Positions 52,932 through 62,912 of a stretch of DNA of 64,000 bases are shown here, in pieces (within the stretch, counting starts at the first letter, position 1; every line of letters begins with the position of its first letter). The DNA comes from Arthrobacter citreus (GTDB lineage Bacteria > Actinomycetota > Actinomycetes > Actinomycetales > Micrococcaceae), in NCBI RefSeq assembly GCF_038405225.1, contig NZ_CP151657.1:868001-932000 (forward strand), in the 5' to 3' direction. The notes below the pieces were generated by a model. The model worked only from the letters and a program-made list of their open reading frames with translations, did not search any database and was not told where the DNA came from. The position numbers and the translations under genes were made by a program.

Positions 52932-55900
52932 ATGCCCTCTATCTATCCCAAGGCCACTACGGCCGCCGCTCCGGCAGAAAACGCCGCCCCTTCTTCACCT
53001 AAGTTTCCGGAACTCGAAGAACTTGTTCTGAAGTACTGGGATGAAGACGGCACCTTCCAGGCGTCCATCGACGCACGCCCCGCCGGCGAAAACGGAGCCA
53101 ACGAATTTGTCTTCTATGACGGCCCGCCCTTCGCCAACGGCCTGCCCCACTACGGTCACCTGCTGACCGGCTACGCCAAGGACCTGGTGGCCCGCTACCA
53201 GACCCAGCGCGGCCGCCGCGTGGAGCGCCGGTTCGGCTGGGACACCCACGGACTGCCCGCCGAACTCGAGGCGATGAAGCAGCTGGGCATGTCCGACAAG
53301 GTCCAGATCGAGAAGATGGGCATCGATAAGTTCAACGATGCCTGCCGTGCCTCCGTCATGGAGTACGCCGGCGAGTGGCGGGACTACGTCACCCGCCAGG
53401 CCCGCTGGGTGGACTTCGAGAACGACTACAAAACGCTCAACGTCGACTACATGGAATCGGTCATCTGGGCGTTCAAGACCCTGCATGAAAAGGGCCTGAC
53501 CTATAGCGGTTTCCGGGTGCTCCCGTACTGCTGGAAGGACGAGACGCCGCTGTCCAACCATGAGCTGCGCATGGACGACGACGTGTACAAGGACCGCCAG
53601 GACCAGACCGTCACGGTCACCTTCCCGATCACCGGCGGCGACAACTCGCTGTCCGCGGAGCTCGACGGCGTGAACGCCATTGCCTGGACCACCACGCCGT
53701 GGACCCTGCCCACCAACATGGCCCTCGCCGTGGGACCCTCCGTCCACTACGCCGTCGTTCCCGCAGGTCCCAACGGCACGCCCCAGGAAAACCCGGAGGC
53801 GCGCTACCTGCTGGCCGAGGACCTGGTCGGTTCCTACGCCAAGGACCTGGGATACGACAACGCCGACGCCGCCCGCGCCGCCGTCACATCCGTCCACCTG
53901 GGCAAGGACCTCGCCGGACTGCGTTATGCGCCGCTGTGGAACTACTACACGGACACCGAAAAGTGGGGCACTGCCAACGCCTGGCAGATCGTCACTGCCG
54001 ATTACGTGACCACCACGGACGGCACCGGAATCGTCCACCAGGCACCCGCCTACGGTGAAGACGACCAGAAGGTCTGCGAGCAGCACGGCATCCCCGTCAT
54101 CCTCTCCGTGGATGAGGGCGGCAAGTTCCTGCCCATGTTCGGCGAGGGCGAGCTGTCCGAAATCGCCGGCCTGCAGGTCTTTGACGCCAACAAGCCCATC
54201 ACCAAGGTGCTGCGCGCCGATGGCCGCCTGCTGCGCCAGGCCAGCTACGAGCACAGCTACCCGCACTGCTGGCGCTGCCGGAACCCACTGATCTACAAGG
54301 CTGTCTCCTCGTGGTTCGTTGAGGTCACCAAGATCAAGGACCGCATGGTCGAGCTGAATCAGCAGATCAACTGGATCCCGGAGAACGTCAAGGACGGGCA
54401 GTTCGGCAAGTGGCTGGAAAACGCCCGCGACTGGTCGATCAGCCGCAACCGTTACTGGGGAAGCCCCATTCCGGTCTGGGTCTCCGATGATCCCAACTAC
54501 CCGCGCACCGACGTGTACGGTTCGCTGGAGGAAATGAAGGCCGACTTCGGCCGGCTGCCGGTGAACAAGGCCGGCGAGCCGGACCTGCACCGCCCCTTCA
54601 TCGACGAGCTGACCCGGCCGAACCCGGACGATCCGCGCACCCCCGAAGAGGGCCAGTCCACCATGCGCCGCGTCGAGGACGTCCTGGACGTCTGGTTCGA
54701 CTCCGGGTCCATGCCCTATGCCCAGGTGCATTACCCGCACGAGAACGCCGAGTGGTTCGAGAACCACAACCCGGGCGACTTCATCGTGGAGTACATCGGC
54801 CAGACCCGCGGCTGGTTCTACACGCTGCACGTCCTGGCGACGGCACTGTTTGACCGTCCGGCCTTCCGCAACGTGATCAGCCACGGCATCGTGCTCGGTT
54901 CGGACGGACAGAAGATGTCCAAGTCCCTGCGCAACTACCCGGACGTCTCCGAGGTGCTGGACCGCGACGGTTCCGACGCCATGCGCTGGTTCCTGATGGC
55001 ATCACCGATCCTGCGCGGCGGAAACCTGGTGGTCACCGAACAGGCGATCCGCGAGGCCGTGCGCCAGGTCATCCTGCCGCTGTGGAACGTGTGGCACTTC
55101 TTCACGCTCTACACCAACGCCGCGAACGGCGGCAACGGCTACGAGGCGAAGCCGCGCTACGAGTCCACCGAACCGCTGGACAACTACATGCTGGCCGCCA
55201 CGGGTGACCTGGTCCGGACCATGACGGAGCAGCTGGACAACTATGACGTGTCCGAGGCCTGCGAAACCCTGCGCCAGTACATGGACACGCTGACCAACTG
55301 GTACATCCGCCGCAGCCGCAACCGGTTCTTCGACGAAGACACACAGGCCTTCGACGTGCTCTACACGTGCCTGGAAACGGTGTGCCGGGTGGCCGCTCCG
55401 CTGCTGCCGCTGATCTCCGAGGAGATCTGGCGCGGCCTCACCGGCGGGCGCTCCGTGCACCTGACGGACTGGCCGGATGCTGAACTGTTCCCGCAGGACG
55501 AGGCGCTCGTGGACCGCATGGACCGCACGCGCCGCATCGCGTCCGTGGGTTCATCGCTGCGCAAGGCTGCGAATCTGCGGGTGCGCCTGCCGCTGTCCGA
55601 AATGACCGTTGTCGCCCCCAACGCGGAGGCGCTGCAGGGCCAGTTTGCCGCCATTATCGCTGACGAGCTGAACCTGAAGTCAGTCCGCCTGATGGAGGCC
55701 GCCGACGCCGACCCGGCTGAGTTCGGCATCACTCAGAAGCTCGTGGTGAATGCCCGTGCCGCGGGTCCGCGCCTGGGCAAGAACGTCCAGACCGCCATCA
55801 AGGCCTCCAAGTCGGGCGACTGGTCGGTGGACGACGCCGGCACGGTCACCGCAGGCGGCCTGGAACTGCAGCCGCAGGAATACACGCTGGAAACGGTCGT

Positions 55901-56231
55901 GGAAACCGGCGACGGCGAATCCGCCAAGGCTGTTTCCGTGCTTCCCGGCGGCGGCTTCCTGGTGCTGAACACCGAAGTTACGCCGGAACTCGCCGCCGAG
56001 GGCACCGCCCGCGACGGCATCCGCGCCATCCAGCAGGCCCGCCGCGACGCGGACCTGCACATCAGCGACCACATCCGCACCGAGGTGGCCACCTCGGCGT
56101 CCTCCGTGGCCGCGCTTGAGGCGAATGCCGAACTGATCAAGTCCGAAACCCTGACCGACGAGCTGGTTCTCACGGCAGTTACCCTTGCCGACGACGCTGA
56201 AGAATTCACCGTCACACTGGAGAAAATCTAA
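52932..56231 (+). CDS. ileS: Isoleucyl-tRNA synthetase
   Basis: This 1,099-residue class I synthetase has HIGH as [15 protein letters not shown], then the WDTHGLP block and an editing domain ([20 protein letters not shown]), KMSKS as [14 protein letters not shown], and an anticodon domain ending in a long beta-rich tail. The size and the [16 protein letters not shown] block mark the long type II (eukaryote/archaeal-like) IleRS, often linked to mupirocin tolerance. ATG 52932 follows tcagg at nine bases; ATG 52923 is too close to that site. It is controlled by the T-box in front and is followed at once by folC. Confidence 0.97.
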   Translation: MPSIYPKATTAAAPAENAAPSSPKFPELEELVLKYWDEDGTFQASIDARPAGENGANEFVFYDGPPFANGLPHYGHLLTGYAKDLVARYQTQRGRRVERRFGWDTHGLPAELEAMKQLGMSDKVQIEKMGIDKFNDACRASVMEYAGEWRDYVTRQARWVDFENDYKTLNVDYMESVIWAFKTLHEKGLTYSGFRVLPYCWKDETPLSNHELRMDDDVYKDRQDQTVTVTFPITGGDNSLSAELDGVNAIAWTTTPWTLPTNMALAVGPSVHYAVVPAGPNGTPQENPEARYLLAEDLVGSYAKDLGYDNADAARAAVTSVHLGKDLAGLRYAPLWNYYTDTEKWGTANAWQIVTADYVTTTDGTGIVHQAPAYGEDDQKVCEQHGIPVILSVDEGGKFLPMFGEGELSEIAGLQVFDANKPITKVLRADGRLLRQASYEHSYPHCWRCRNPLIYKAVSSWFVEVTKIKDRMVELNQQINWIPENVKDGQFGKWLENARDWSISRNRYWGSPIPVWVSDDPNYPRTDVYGSLEEMKADFGRLPVNKAGEPDLHRPFIDELTRPNPDDPRTPEEGQSTMRRVEDVLDVWFDSGSMPYAQVHYPHENAEWFENHNPGDFIVEYIGQTRGWFYTLHVLATALFDRPAFRNVISHGIVLGSDGQKMSKSLRNYPDVSEVLDRDGSDAMRWFLMASPILRGGNLVVTEQAIREAVRQVILPLWNVWHFFTLYTNAANGGNGYEAKPRYESTEPLDNYMLAATGDLVRTMTEQLDNYDVSEACETLRQYMDTLTNWYIRRSRNRFFDEDTQAFDVLYTCLETVCRVAAPLLPLISEEIWRGLTGGRSVHLTDWPDAELFPQDEALVDRMDRTRRIASVGSSLRKAANLRVRLPLSEMTVVAPNAEALQGQFAAIIADELNLKSVRLMEAADADPAEFGITQKLVVNARAAGPRLGKNVQTAIKASKSGDWSVDDAGTVTAGGLELQPQEYTLETVVETGDGESAKAVSVLPGGGFLVLNTEVTPELAAEGTARDGIRAIQQARRDADLHISDHIRTEVATSASSVAALEANAELIKSETLTDELVLTAVTLADDAEEFTVTLEKI

Positions 56232-57611
56232 ATGAGCATGTCTGACGGACCCTCCGGCGCAATCGACGGTTTTTCCGTGGAAAGCGTTTATGCCGAGCTG
56301 CTGAGCCGCGCACCGGAAAACAAAATGGAGCCGCGGATGGCGCCGCTGTTCCGGGCGATGGAGGTGCTCGGGGAGCCGAACAAGGCGTTCCCGATCATCC
56401 ACATCACCGGAACCAACGGCAAGACGTCCACGGCGCGCATGATCGAAGCCGGACTGCGGGCCTATGGGCTGCGCACGGGCCGGTACACCAGCCCGCACCT
56501 GAGCAAGGTGACCGAGCGGATCAGCATTGACGGAGAACCGGTCTCCGATGAAACGTTTGTGCGGATCTGGGACGAAATCCACCCGTACCTGGACATCGTC
56601 GACGGCGAACTCACCGCCGCCGGGGAACCGCGCCTGACCTACTTCGAGGCGGTGACCATCCTGGCGTTCGCCGTTTTTGCCGACGAGCCCGTGGATGTTG
56701 CCGTTATTGAAGTGGGACTGGGCGGCATCACCGACGCCACCAATGTGGGTGACGGTTCGGTGTCCGTGGTCACGCCCATATCGCTGGACCACACCGAGCT
56801 GCTGGGCGACGACGTTGCCGACATCGCGCTGGAAAAGGCCGGCATTATCAAGGAACACGGCTTCCTGATCAGTGCGGCGCAGCCGATGGAAGCGGCGCAG
56901 GTGCTGCTGGAGAAAGCCCGCGAAGTGGGCATTCCGTACCGTTTCGAGGGCGTGGAGTTCGGCGTCGAATCCCGGGTCATGGCAGTGGGCGGGCAGATGC
57001 TGACCATTGCCGGGCTGGCCGGACGCTACGAGGAGCTGCTGCTTCCGCTGCACGGCAAGCACCAGGCGGAGAATGCCGCCGTAGCCGTTGCCGCGCTGGA
57101 GGCCTTCATTGGCGGCGGCACGAAGGAACTGGACGTGGAACTGCTGCGCACCGGTTTCTCCACCGTGAGTTCCCCGGGCCGCCTGGAGGTGGTGCGCACC
57201 GCGCCCACCATCGTGGTGGATGCCGCGCACAACCCCGCCGGAGCCAAGGCCGCCGCTGAGGCCGTGCTGGAAGCGTTCAGCTTCACGTCGCTGGTCCTGG
57301 TGGTCGGAATCCTGGCCGAGAAGGACGCCGTCGGCATCCTCACCGAACTGCGCGAGACGCTCGGCGACCAGATCACCGGAGTCTGCCTCACGCAGTCCAG
57401 TTCGCCGCGGGCGCTGTCCGCTGAGGATCTGGTGCAGGACGCCGTTGACGCCGGATTCGCCGACGAAGACCTGCAGGTTGAGCCGGGCCTGGACAACGCC
57501 ATTGAATGGGCTGTGGCCAAGGCCGAGGAGAACAATGACCTGGCCGGTGGCGTGCTCATCATCGGTTCCATCACCCTGGTGGCCGAAGCGCGCACCCTCC
57601 TCGGAAAGTAA
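56232..57611 (+). CDS. folC: Bifunctional folylpolyglutamate/dihydrofolate synthase
   Basis: This 459-residue Mur-ligase-fold enzyme adds glutamate to folates and dihydropteroate. The P-loop is ITGTNGKTSTARMIEAGL, then YTSPHLSKVTERISIDGEPV, YFEAVTILAFAVFAD, EVGLGGITDATNV and the carboxy-domain VVDAAHNPAGAKAAAEA. The ATG directly follows the ileS stop (TAA ATG), so expression is coupled to the T-box unit, and a six-base gap leads to the next gene. Confidence 0.96.
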   Translation: MSMSDGPSGAIDGFSVESVYAELLSRAPENKMEPRMAPLFRAMEVLGEPNKAFPIIHITGTNGKTSTARMIEAGLRAYGLRTGRYTSPHLSKVTERISIDGEPVSDETFVRIWDEIHPYLDIVDGELTAAGEPRLTYFEAVTILAFAVFADEPVDVAVIEVGLGGITDATNVGDGSVSVVTPISLDHTELLGDDVADIALEKAGIIKEHGFLISAAQPMEAAQVLLEKAREVGIPYRFEGVEFGVESRVMAVGGQMLTIAGLAGRYEELLLPLHGKHQAENAAVAVAALEAFIGGGTKELDVELLRTGFSTVSSPGRLEVVRTAPTIVVDAAHNPAGAKAAAEAVLEAFSFTSLVLVVGILAEKDAVGILTELRETLGDQITGVCLTQSSSPRALSAEDLVQDAVDAGFADEDLQVEPGLDNAIEWAVAKAEENNDLAGGVLIIGSITLVAEARTLLGK

Positions 57612-57616
57612 GGGAC

Positions 57617-58099
57617 ATGGCAAAGCTGACCAAAGCCCAGCGCGAGTGGCGCCCGGGCATGCCCAAAAAGCGGCGGTCCATCCGCATCATGTTTGCGTCG
57701 GTGGTCCTGACGCTGGAAGCGTTCCTGGTGCTCTTCGCAACGCTCGCCGTCTTTGGCCTGCAGCGCGACGAGCTGTCACCGGCGATCATCTTTGGCGGCG
57801 GCCTGGTGCTCTTTGCAGCGCTGATCGGCACCTGTGCCTTCCTGTCCAAGCCGGCCGGCCCGGTGATCGGCTGGATCCTGCAGCTGGCCATCATCGCCAC
57901 CGGTTTTGTGCAGCCGGAGATGTTCCTGGTGGGAGCAATTTTTGCCGCCACCTGGTGGTACGCGCTGAAAACCGGCATGCGCCTGGACCGGGAGAACCGG
58001 CAGCGGGACCGTGAGCAGGCGGAATGGGAAAAGGCGCATCCGGAGGGTTCAGAGGGTTCCGGGGCTCCCGGCACTGCCGGCGAAGCCGCCACAGACTAG
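57617..58099 (+). CDS. DUF4233 membrane protein
   Basis: The 160-residue protein has a basic amino end (KKRRSIRIMFAS), four hydrophobic helices (VVLTLEAFLVLFATLAVFGL, AIIFGGGLVLFAALIGTCAFL, VIGWILQLAIIATGFV, MFLVGAIFAATWWYAL) and a charged tail rich in Arg/Glu. DUF4233 is nearly always found between folC and ndk in actinobacteria; the function is unknown. The ATG lies six bases after folC. Confidence 0.93.
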   Translation: MAKLTKAQREWRPGMPKKRRSIRIMFASVVLTLEAFLVLFATLAVFGLQRDELSPAIIFGGGLVLFAALIGTCAFLSKPAGPVIGWILQLAIIATGFVQPEMFLVGAIFAATWWYALKTGMRLDRENRQRDREQAEWEKAHPEGSEGSGAPGTAGEAATD

Positions 58100-58138
58100 G
58101 CTTGGACCGGAAACCGCAACTTGGCAAGGAGATTTACC

Positions 58139-58555
58139 GTGAGCACCGAGCGCACACTAGTACTGATCAAACCCGACGGCGTGGAGCGCAATCTCTCCGG
58201 CGCCATCTTGGCGCGCGTTGAAGCCAAGGGCTACAAACTGGCCGAGCTGAAGAAGGTGGACGCCACCCGCGCGGTGCTTGAGGAGCACTACGCCGAGCAT
58301 GAGGGCAAGCCGTTCTACGAACCGCTGGTGGAGTTCATGCTCAGCGGCCCGGTTGTTGCCGCAATCTTCGAGGGCGAACGCGTCATCGAAGGTTTCCGGT
58401 CCCTGGCCGGAACCACGGACCCCACCAAGGCTGCCCCGGGCACCATCCGCGGCGATTTTGGCCGCGACTGGGGCACGGCAGTGCAGCAGAACCTGGTGCA
58501 CGGGTCGGATTCCCCGGAGTCCGCCGCCCGTGAAATCGGCATCTGGTTCAGCTAA
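58139..58555 (+). CDS. ndk: Nucleoside diphosphate kinase
   Basis: This 138-residue enzyme balances NTP pools by phosphate transfer from ATP. LVLIKPDGVERNLSG opens the fold, FYEPLVEFMLSGPVVAAIFEGERVI is the Kpn-loop region, GTIRGDFG follows, and the phosphorylated His (about 121) lies in QNLVHGSDSPESAAREI. The GTG at 58139 has aaggag seven bases upstream. It is the last gene of the ileS operon-like run. Confidence 0.97.
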   Translation: MSTERTLVLIKPDGVERNLSGAILARVEAKGYKLAELKKVDATRAVLEEHYAEHEGKPFYEPLVEFMLSGPVVAAIFEGERVIEGFRSLAGTTDPTKAAPGTIRGDFGRDWGTAVQQNLVHGSDSPESAAREIGIWFS

Positions 58556-58572
58556 CAGCGCCTGAACGCAGC

Positions 58573-58627
58573 AAAGACGCGGGGGCCCCGGCACGGTGAT
58601 AAACCGGCCGGGGCCCCCGCGTCTTTT
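58573..58627. terminator. Bidirectional terminator between ndk and mgtE
   Basis: Twenty-base arms 58573-58592 and 58607-58626 enclose a 14-base loop. They are very GC rich, with an outer AAAG/CTTTT. Confidence 0.93.
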
Positions 58628-58628
58628 G

Positions 58629-59987
58629 CTACAGCCCCAGGACAGCCGAGGCGATCAGGAAGTAGATGATCAGCCCCGTGGCATCAACAAACGTGGAAAT
58701 GAAGGGATTGGAAAAGACTGCCGGATCCGCTTTGAGGGCCTTGCCCAGCAACGGCATCAGGGCGCCGACGCTGGCTGCCATGGTGCAGACGCCCAGCAGG
58801 GTCAGGCCGATCACCACGCCCAGCGGCACGGTGAAAATGACGGCGGCTACGGCAAACCCCAGGCTGCCCAGCAGCACGCCCAGCCAGGCACCAACCCGTG
58901 CCTCCCGGGCAAAGACCTTGAGGACGTCCCGCGGCCGCACATCGCCCAGGGCCAGGGCGCGGGTAATGGTGGTCGCGGCCTGGTTGCCGGTGTTGCCGCC
59001 GGTGCCAATGAGCAGGGGAATGAAAAGGGACAGCACCACCTGCTCGGCCAGGGTCGCCTCGAAGGCGCCCATGACCTTGACCGTCAGCGTGGCGCCCAGG
59101 GCGAGCACCAGCAGCCACACGACGCGGGCGCGCACGATGGTGCGCACAGGTGTGGCCAGATAGGGCCGGCGCAGCGGTTCAGCGCCGCCGGACCGTGCAG
59201 CGTCCTCGCTTTCGGCGTCCTCAAGGATTCTGAGGGCATCGTCCACGGTCAGGATGCCCACCAGCCGGCCTTCGGCGTCGACGATCGGCAGCACCAGGAC
59301 CTTGGCGTCAGCGCAGTACCGTGCAGCTTCCTCGGCATCCAAGGTGGCCGGAGCGGAGAGCGGGTCCTTCATCAGGGCCGAAACGGGATCCGTTTCCTCC
59401 GCGCGCAGCACATCCCGCAGCGACACCACGCCCACCAGATGATGGGTCTCATCAACAACGGGAATGGTGTAAACGCTCTCGGCGTCGTCCAGCCTGGCCC
59501 GTACCCTGGCCAGGGCCTGGGCTGCGGTGAACCAGGGGTGCGCCGTGACGAACTGTGGGCTCATGTAGCGGCCGACGGCGCCCTGCGGGTAGCCGAGGAC
59601 CGTGTTGGTGAGTGCGCGCTCCTTGGCATCCAGGCCCAGGAGCAGCCGGTTGGCCACCGAGGCCGGCAGCTCATCAAGCAGGGCCACCCGGTCATCGGGA
59701 CTCAGCCCGGCAAAGACCTCAGCCACCTGCGCATCCTGCAGCCCGGCCACCAGATCCGCCTGGAGCAGGGCATCGAGGCGTTCGAAGACCTCCAGGGCCC
59801 GGCCCTTGGGCAGCGTGCGGAAGGCCAGGGCCCGGTCGATGGTGTTCAGCCGTTCAAGCTGCTCCATGGTTTCGGCTACGGTCAGCGGCTCCAGGGCACG
59901 GGCAACCCCGGGCAGGCTGTTCTGATCCAGTGCATCGGCGAGCAGCTCGGCCCGGGCATCAAACGTCAGGGTGGGGGACTTGATCAT
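58629..59987 (-). CDS. mgtE: Magnesium transporter MgtE
   Basis: This 452-residue Mg2+ channel/transporter has an MgtE N domain of helical repeats (about 10-125: LDALLQADLVAGLQDAQVAEVFAGLSPDDRVALLDELP), two CBS domains (VYTIPVVDETHHLVGVVSLRDVL and VLVLPIVDAEGRLVGILTVDDAL) that sense cytosolic Mg2+, and five membrane helices with the signature LLIGTGGNTGNQAATTITRAL. The ATG at 59987 follows ggagga. The leader of about 360 bases contains a short Pro-rich ORF, which suggests control at the RNA level. Confidence 0.96.
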   Translation of the reverse strand: MIKSPTLTFDARAELLADALDQNSLPGVARALEPLTVAETMEQLERLNTIDRALAFRTLPKGRALEVFERLDALLQADLVAGLQDAQVAEVFAGLSPDDRVALLDELPASVANRLLLGLDAKERALTNTVLGYPQGAVGRYMSPQFVTAHPWFTAAQALARVRARLDDAESVYTIPVVDETHHLVGVVSLRDVLRAEETDPVSALMKDPLSAPATLDAEEAARYCADAKVLVLPIVDAEGRLVGILTVDDALRILEDAESEDAARSGGAEPLRRPYLATPVRTIVRARVVWLLVLALGATLTVKVMGAFEATLAEQVVLSLFIPLLIGTGGNTGNQAATTITRALALGDVRPRDVLKVFAREARVGAWLGVLLGSLGFAVAAVIFTVPLGVVIGLTLLGVCTMAASVGALMPLLGKALKADPAVFSNPFISTFVDATGLIIYFLIASAVLGL

Positions 59988-60352
59988 GATCCGGTTTCCT
60001 CCGGTGGGCGCACACAAATGGCCAGCGGGCGCGCGGCCGTGGTGTGTGCGGAAAATGAGCGGGAATGCGGAAATACCGCTGCCGCACAAGCTCAGGCCCT
60101 AAAGGGAGGTCCGAATAATACTCGAGGGGACCTGGGGTGGAAGGCGAGGCTCACGCGGGGCGGTATATCGACTATGTCCGTCGTCCATGCGTGCGGTTCA
60201 CCTCCTGCCGTTCTCAAGTCTTACGGCCGGGCGCGCCAAAGCGGCGTGCCGGGCCCGGATGATGCTTCGATCGTACTTCACTCAGAGTGTTGCCGTGTGC
60301 CGGTGGTGTGCGGGAGCACGTCACATCACCACCGGTCCGGCTCCTTCCCGCC
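59988..60352 (-). promoter_or_regulatory. mgtE leader region (no full-length gene)
   Basis: These 365 bases separate mgtE from the upstream reductase stop. They hold a 29-codon ORF (60188-60099) with a strong ribosome site, a hairpin-rich stretch between it and mgtE (for example tgcggcagcggtatttccgca around 60067-60087), and GC-rich inverted repeats near 60220-60250. No standard M-box was recognised in the sense orientation. Confidence 0.6.
60099..60188 (-). CDS. Putative Pro-rich leader peptide of mgtE
   Basis: The 29-codon ORF starts ATG at 60188. The anti-Shine-Dalgarno match aggaggtga (60206-60198) is almost perfect, though 9-12 bases from the start, a little long. The product begins MDDGHSRYTAP and continues with a core PREPRLPPQVP, so 5 of 11 core residues are Pro, mixed with Arg and Glu. 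It ends TAG, 111 bases before mgtE. Pro- or acidic/Pro-rich leader peptides that stall or destabilise ribosomes control Mg2+ transporters in enterobacteria; a like role here is inference. Confidence 0.62.
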   Translation of the reverse strand: MDDGHSRYTAPREPRLPPQVPSSIIRTSL

Positions 60353-61501
60353 TCAGGGAATGAGGCGCTCGGCCCGCAGAAGGGCAAAGAGCCCGGTGAA
60401 GGCGTCCTCAGTGCGGCGGTAGCCCGTGAACCCGGCGAGCCGGCTCTTGCTCATATCGGTGAGCACCTCCATTTTCCGGCCAAGATCCGCATCGGTGTGC
60501 CACCACGAGGCCAGCCGGCCGAGGTCCCGCTCCACCAAACCGTGATCCGCAGCGAGCTTCTCCCAGGCTGCGTCCATTCCGGCCATCTGCTCCTCCAGCG
60601 GCCGGGGTGCGGTGTCAAAACCGGCGGGTTCGACGCCGAACCACTCGGCCAGCCGCGGCCAGAGGGAGCGCCAGCGGAACACATCGCCGTTGACCACGTT
60701 GTAGGCCTCATTGGCGGTGCGCGGATCCGTTGCCGCCCACACCATGTGCTCGGCCAGCAGGCCGGCGTCCGTCATGTCGGTGACGGAATTCCACTGTGTT
60801 TCGGAGCCCGGGAAGATGAAGGGCAGGCCAAGCTCCCGGCACAGGGTGGCCTGCGCGGCCAGTGTCTGTCCCATGTTCATGGCGTTGCCGACGGCGAATC
60901 CGATTACCGTGTGCGCCCGGTGCACGGACCAGGCAAAGCCCTGCCGCTCGGCGGCGGCCATCAGCACGTCTTCCTGGGCGTAGTAGAAGTTGTCCACCGG
61001 AAGCCGGGGCTCGTCTTCGGAGAACGGAGTGTCAGGCATGGCACCTTCGCCGTACGCCTCAAAGGGACCCATGTAGTGCTTGAGGCCGGTCATCAGGGCC
61101 ACATGTTCCAGCGGCGCATGCTCCAGCGCTTCCAGCAGATTGGCAACCATGGCCGAGTTGACGGCTATGTTCTCCGCCTCGGTCTCCTGCCGGGACCAGG
61201 ACGTGAAGAAGACGTGCGTCGGGTGCAGGTTTTTTAACGCGGCCGTGAGGTTCTCCGGCGACGTCAGGTCGGCGGCGACGGAGACCACCCGGGCACCTGC
61301 CCCGGAGCCGGGAGAGCCGGCGGCTTCGGCTGAATCGGGTGTTTCAGGGGCGGGCATTCCCTTCCGGGACAGGGCAAGAACGGTCCAGCCCTCCCGGACC
61401 AGCAGGTCCACGAGTGCGGCGCCGGCAATTCCGGTGGCGCCGGCAACGAGGGCGGTGCGCGCTGTGGCTGCGGGCTGGTGTGCGGGGGGAGTGCGAAGCA
61501 T
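60353..61501 (-). CDS. PRISE-type SDR (progesterone 5-beta-reductase/iridoid synthase-like)
   Basis: This 382-residue atypical extended SDR has LVAGATGIAGAALVDLLVREGWTVLALSRKG at the amino end, HVFFTSWSRQETE in the middle, MTGLKHYMGPFEAYGEG, and the active site LPVDNFYYAQEDVL, in which Tyr replaces the usual YxxxK, the mark of the PRISE family. These NADPH enzymes reduce activated C=C bonds of enones; the native substrate in bacteria is unknown. The ATG is at 61501. It is monocistronic, upstream of the mgtE leader. Confidence 0.86.
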   Translation of the reverse strand: MLRTPPAHQPAATARTALVAGATGIAGAALVDLLVREGWTVLALSRKGMPAPETPDSAEAAGSPGSGAGARVVSVAADLTSPENLTAALKNLHPTHVFFTSWSRQETEAENIAVNSAMVANLLEALEHAPLEHVALMTGLKHYMGPFEAYGEGAMPDTPFSEDEPRLPVDNFYYAQEDVLMAAAERQGFAWSVHRAHTVIGFAVGNAMNMGQTLAAQATLCRELGLPFIFPGSETQWNSVTDMTDAGLLAEHMVWAATDPRTANEAYNVVNGDVFRWRSLWPRLAEWFGVEPAGFDTAPRPLEEQMAGMDAAWEKLAADHGLVERDLGRLASWWHTDADLGRKMEVLTDMSKSRLAGFTGYRRTEDAFTGLFALLRAERLIP

Positions 61502-61625
61502 GGTTCTCCTGGAACGGTTGAAGCGGGGGACCGGATGCGGACTGGCGCATGCCGGTGAAGGCGATAACGGGACACTGCACCGGGAAATTCCTGACGCTCC
61601 GGGCAGCTGCGCTTAGGCTGGGCGC

Positions 61626-62261
61626 ATGGCACACATTTACCAAGCAGATCTGAACCCCGGCAAAATGGAACTTATCTCCGCCTGGCTGCCCTCCGCCTCA
61701 TGGTTTCCCGGCACAGCCGAGCTGGCCATTGAACGCGTGGGTTCCTTCCGGTTCGATGACCCTGAAGGAGACGTGGGCCTTGAAACACATCTTGTGGCAG
61801 CCGGCGCCAACGTCCTGCAGGTGCCGCTGAGCTACCGGGGTGCGCCGCTGGAAGGCGCGGAGGACCACTTCATCGGGACCATGGAGCACTCGGTGCTGGG
61901 GCGCCGGTGGGTTTATGACGCCTGCGGGGACCCGGTGTACGCCCAGGCGCTCGCGGCGTCAATCCTCTCCGGTGAAGGACAGGCGGACCAGTACTTCGAG
62001 AACAACGGCGTTCGGGAAGAGATACCGCCCACCCTTGATGTCCTGGCCAGCGGCCTGCCCGACGGCGGGGAACTGGTGGAGGGCCCCCAACCGGGTCCGG
62101 CCGACCTGACGGTGGAGCGGATCAGCACCGGGGACTGGGAGCTTTCAGTGGTGCGGGTCCTGGACCTCGGGGGAGAGGCAACCGCCGATCCTGCGCTGAC
62201 GGCACAGTGGAACGGCCAGGATGTTCCGGTTCTTCTCGCCTGGGCGCTCCCGGCCAGTTAG
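61626..62261 (+). CDS. Maltokinase N-terminal cap-like domain protein
   Basis: This 211-residue protein opens with AHIYQADLNPGKMELISAWLPSASWFPG and continues with SYRGAPLEGAEDHFIGTMEHSVLGRRWVYDACGDPVYAQALAASIL, the pattern of the Mak_N_cap domain found at the front of mycobacterial maltokinase. The kinase domain itself is missing, so the protein is a stand-alone cap-like protein; these are common in actinobacteria and have no proven role. The start ATG is at 61626, 124 bases from the divergent reductase gene. No trehalose/glgE genes lie in the window. Confidence 0.85.
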   Translation: MAHIYQADLNPGKMELISAWLPSASWFPGTAELAIERVGSFRFDDPEGDVGLETHLVAAGANVLQVPLSYRGAPLEGAEDHFIGTMEHSVLGRRWVYDACGDPVYAQALAASILSGEGQADQYFENNGVREEIPPTLDVLASGLPDGGELVEGPQPGPADLTVERISTGDWELSVVRVLDLGGEATADPALTAQWNGQDVPVLLAWALPAS

Positions 62262-62288
62262 CTGCCTCCCGGCGGGCGGCGGGGCCGC

Positions 62289-62912
62289 CTAGCCGAGGAA
62301 GGAGTTGATGAACCTGAAGAAGATGGAGGCGGCGGTGGCCACCCAGAACAGGGCGACAATGACCCACGCCCACTCGGACGTGAACTTCACCAGCCCTGCC
62401 GGCGCCGGCAGGACGCCGTGTGCCATGTTGCGGATGGTCGTGAAGACAAACATCGGAATCATGGCAGTCCACACCACAATGCAGTAGATGCACAGGACGT
62501 AGATGTCGAAGAGCGCCTGGCTCCACAGCCAGACAACAAACACCATTCCCAGGGTGACTCCGGCCTGCAGCCCCAGCCAGTACCAGCGCTTGAAGGAGGC
62601 GCCGGCCAGCATGGCGACGGCGGTGGTGATGACGACGGCGAACGCCACGATCCCGATCAGCGGGTTGGGGAAGCCGAAGATCGAGGCCTGCCATGTTTGG
62701 AAGACCGTGCCGCAGGACACCCAGGGATTGATGTCGCAGCTGGTGATGTAGTTGGCATCGGCGTAGACCCGCAGCCGTTCCAAAACGAGGACGGCGGAGG
62801 CTGCCCAGCCGATGACGCCCGTGATAAGCAGGATCCAGGCGAAGCCGCGTTCCTGGACATGCGGTTCGGCGGCCCGGCGGGTGGCTTGCTGACTGGCGGC
62901 GCTGGACGGCAC
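62289..62912 (-). CDS. Vitamin K epoxide reductase (VKOR) family protein
   Basis: This 207-residue membrane protein has five or so helices. Bacterial VKOR reoxidises DsbA-like thiol oxidases using quinone. The loop Cys pair is in ITSCDINPWVSCG (about 53-62) and the active CxxC is CIYC (about 137), with Trp/Ser-rich loops around it. GTG 62912 has aaggag eight bases ahead. A fused thioredoxin domain, present in some relatives, is absent. It is divergent from rne. Confidence 0.94.
   Translation of the reverse strand: MPSSAASQQATRRAAEPHVQERGFAWILLITGVIGWAASAVLVLERLRVYADANYITSCDINPWVSCGTVFQTWQASIFGFPNPLIGIVAFAVVITTAVAMLAGASFKRWYWLGLQAGVTLGMVFVVWLWSQALFDIYVLCIYCIVVWTAMIPMFVFTTIRNMAHGVLPAPAGLVKFTSEWAWVIVALFWVATAASIFFRFINSFLG

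Noticed and set aside
55680-57623. 647-codon minus-strand frame opposite ileS and folC
   Set aside because: It spans two certain genes, is His/Gly-rich without motifs, and has no ribosome site.
60140-60190. Possible M-box-like string (ggcgaggctcac..) near mgtE
   Set aside because: It reads only on the plus strand, away from mgtE, and is the complement of the leader ORF; key M-box helices are absent.
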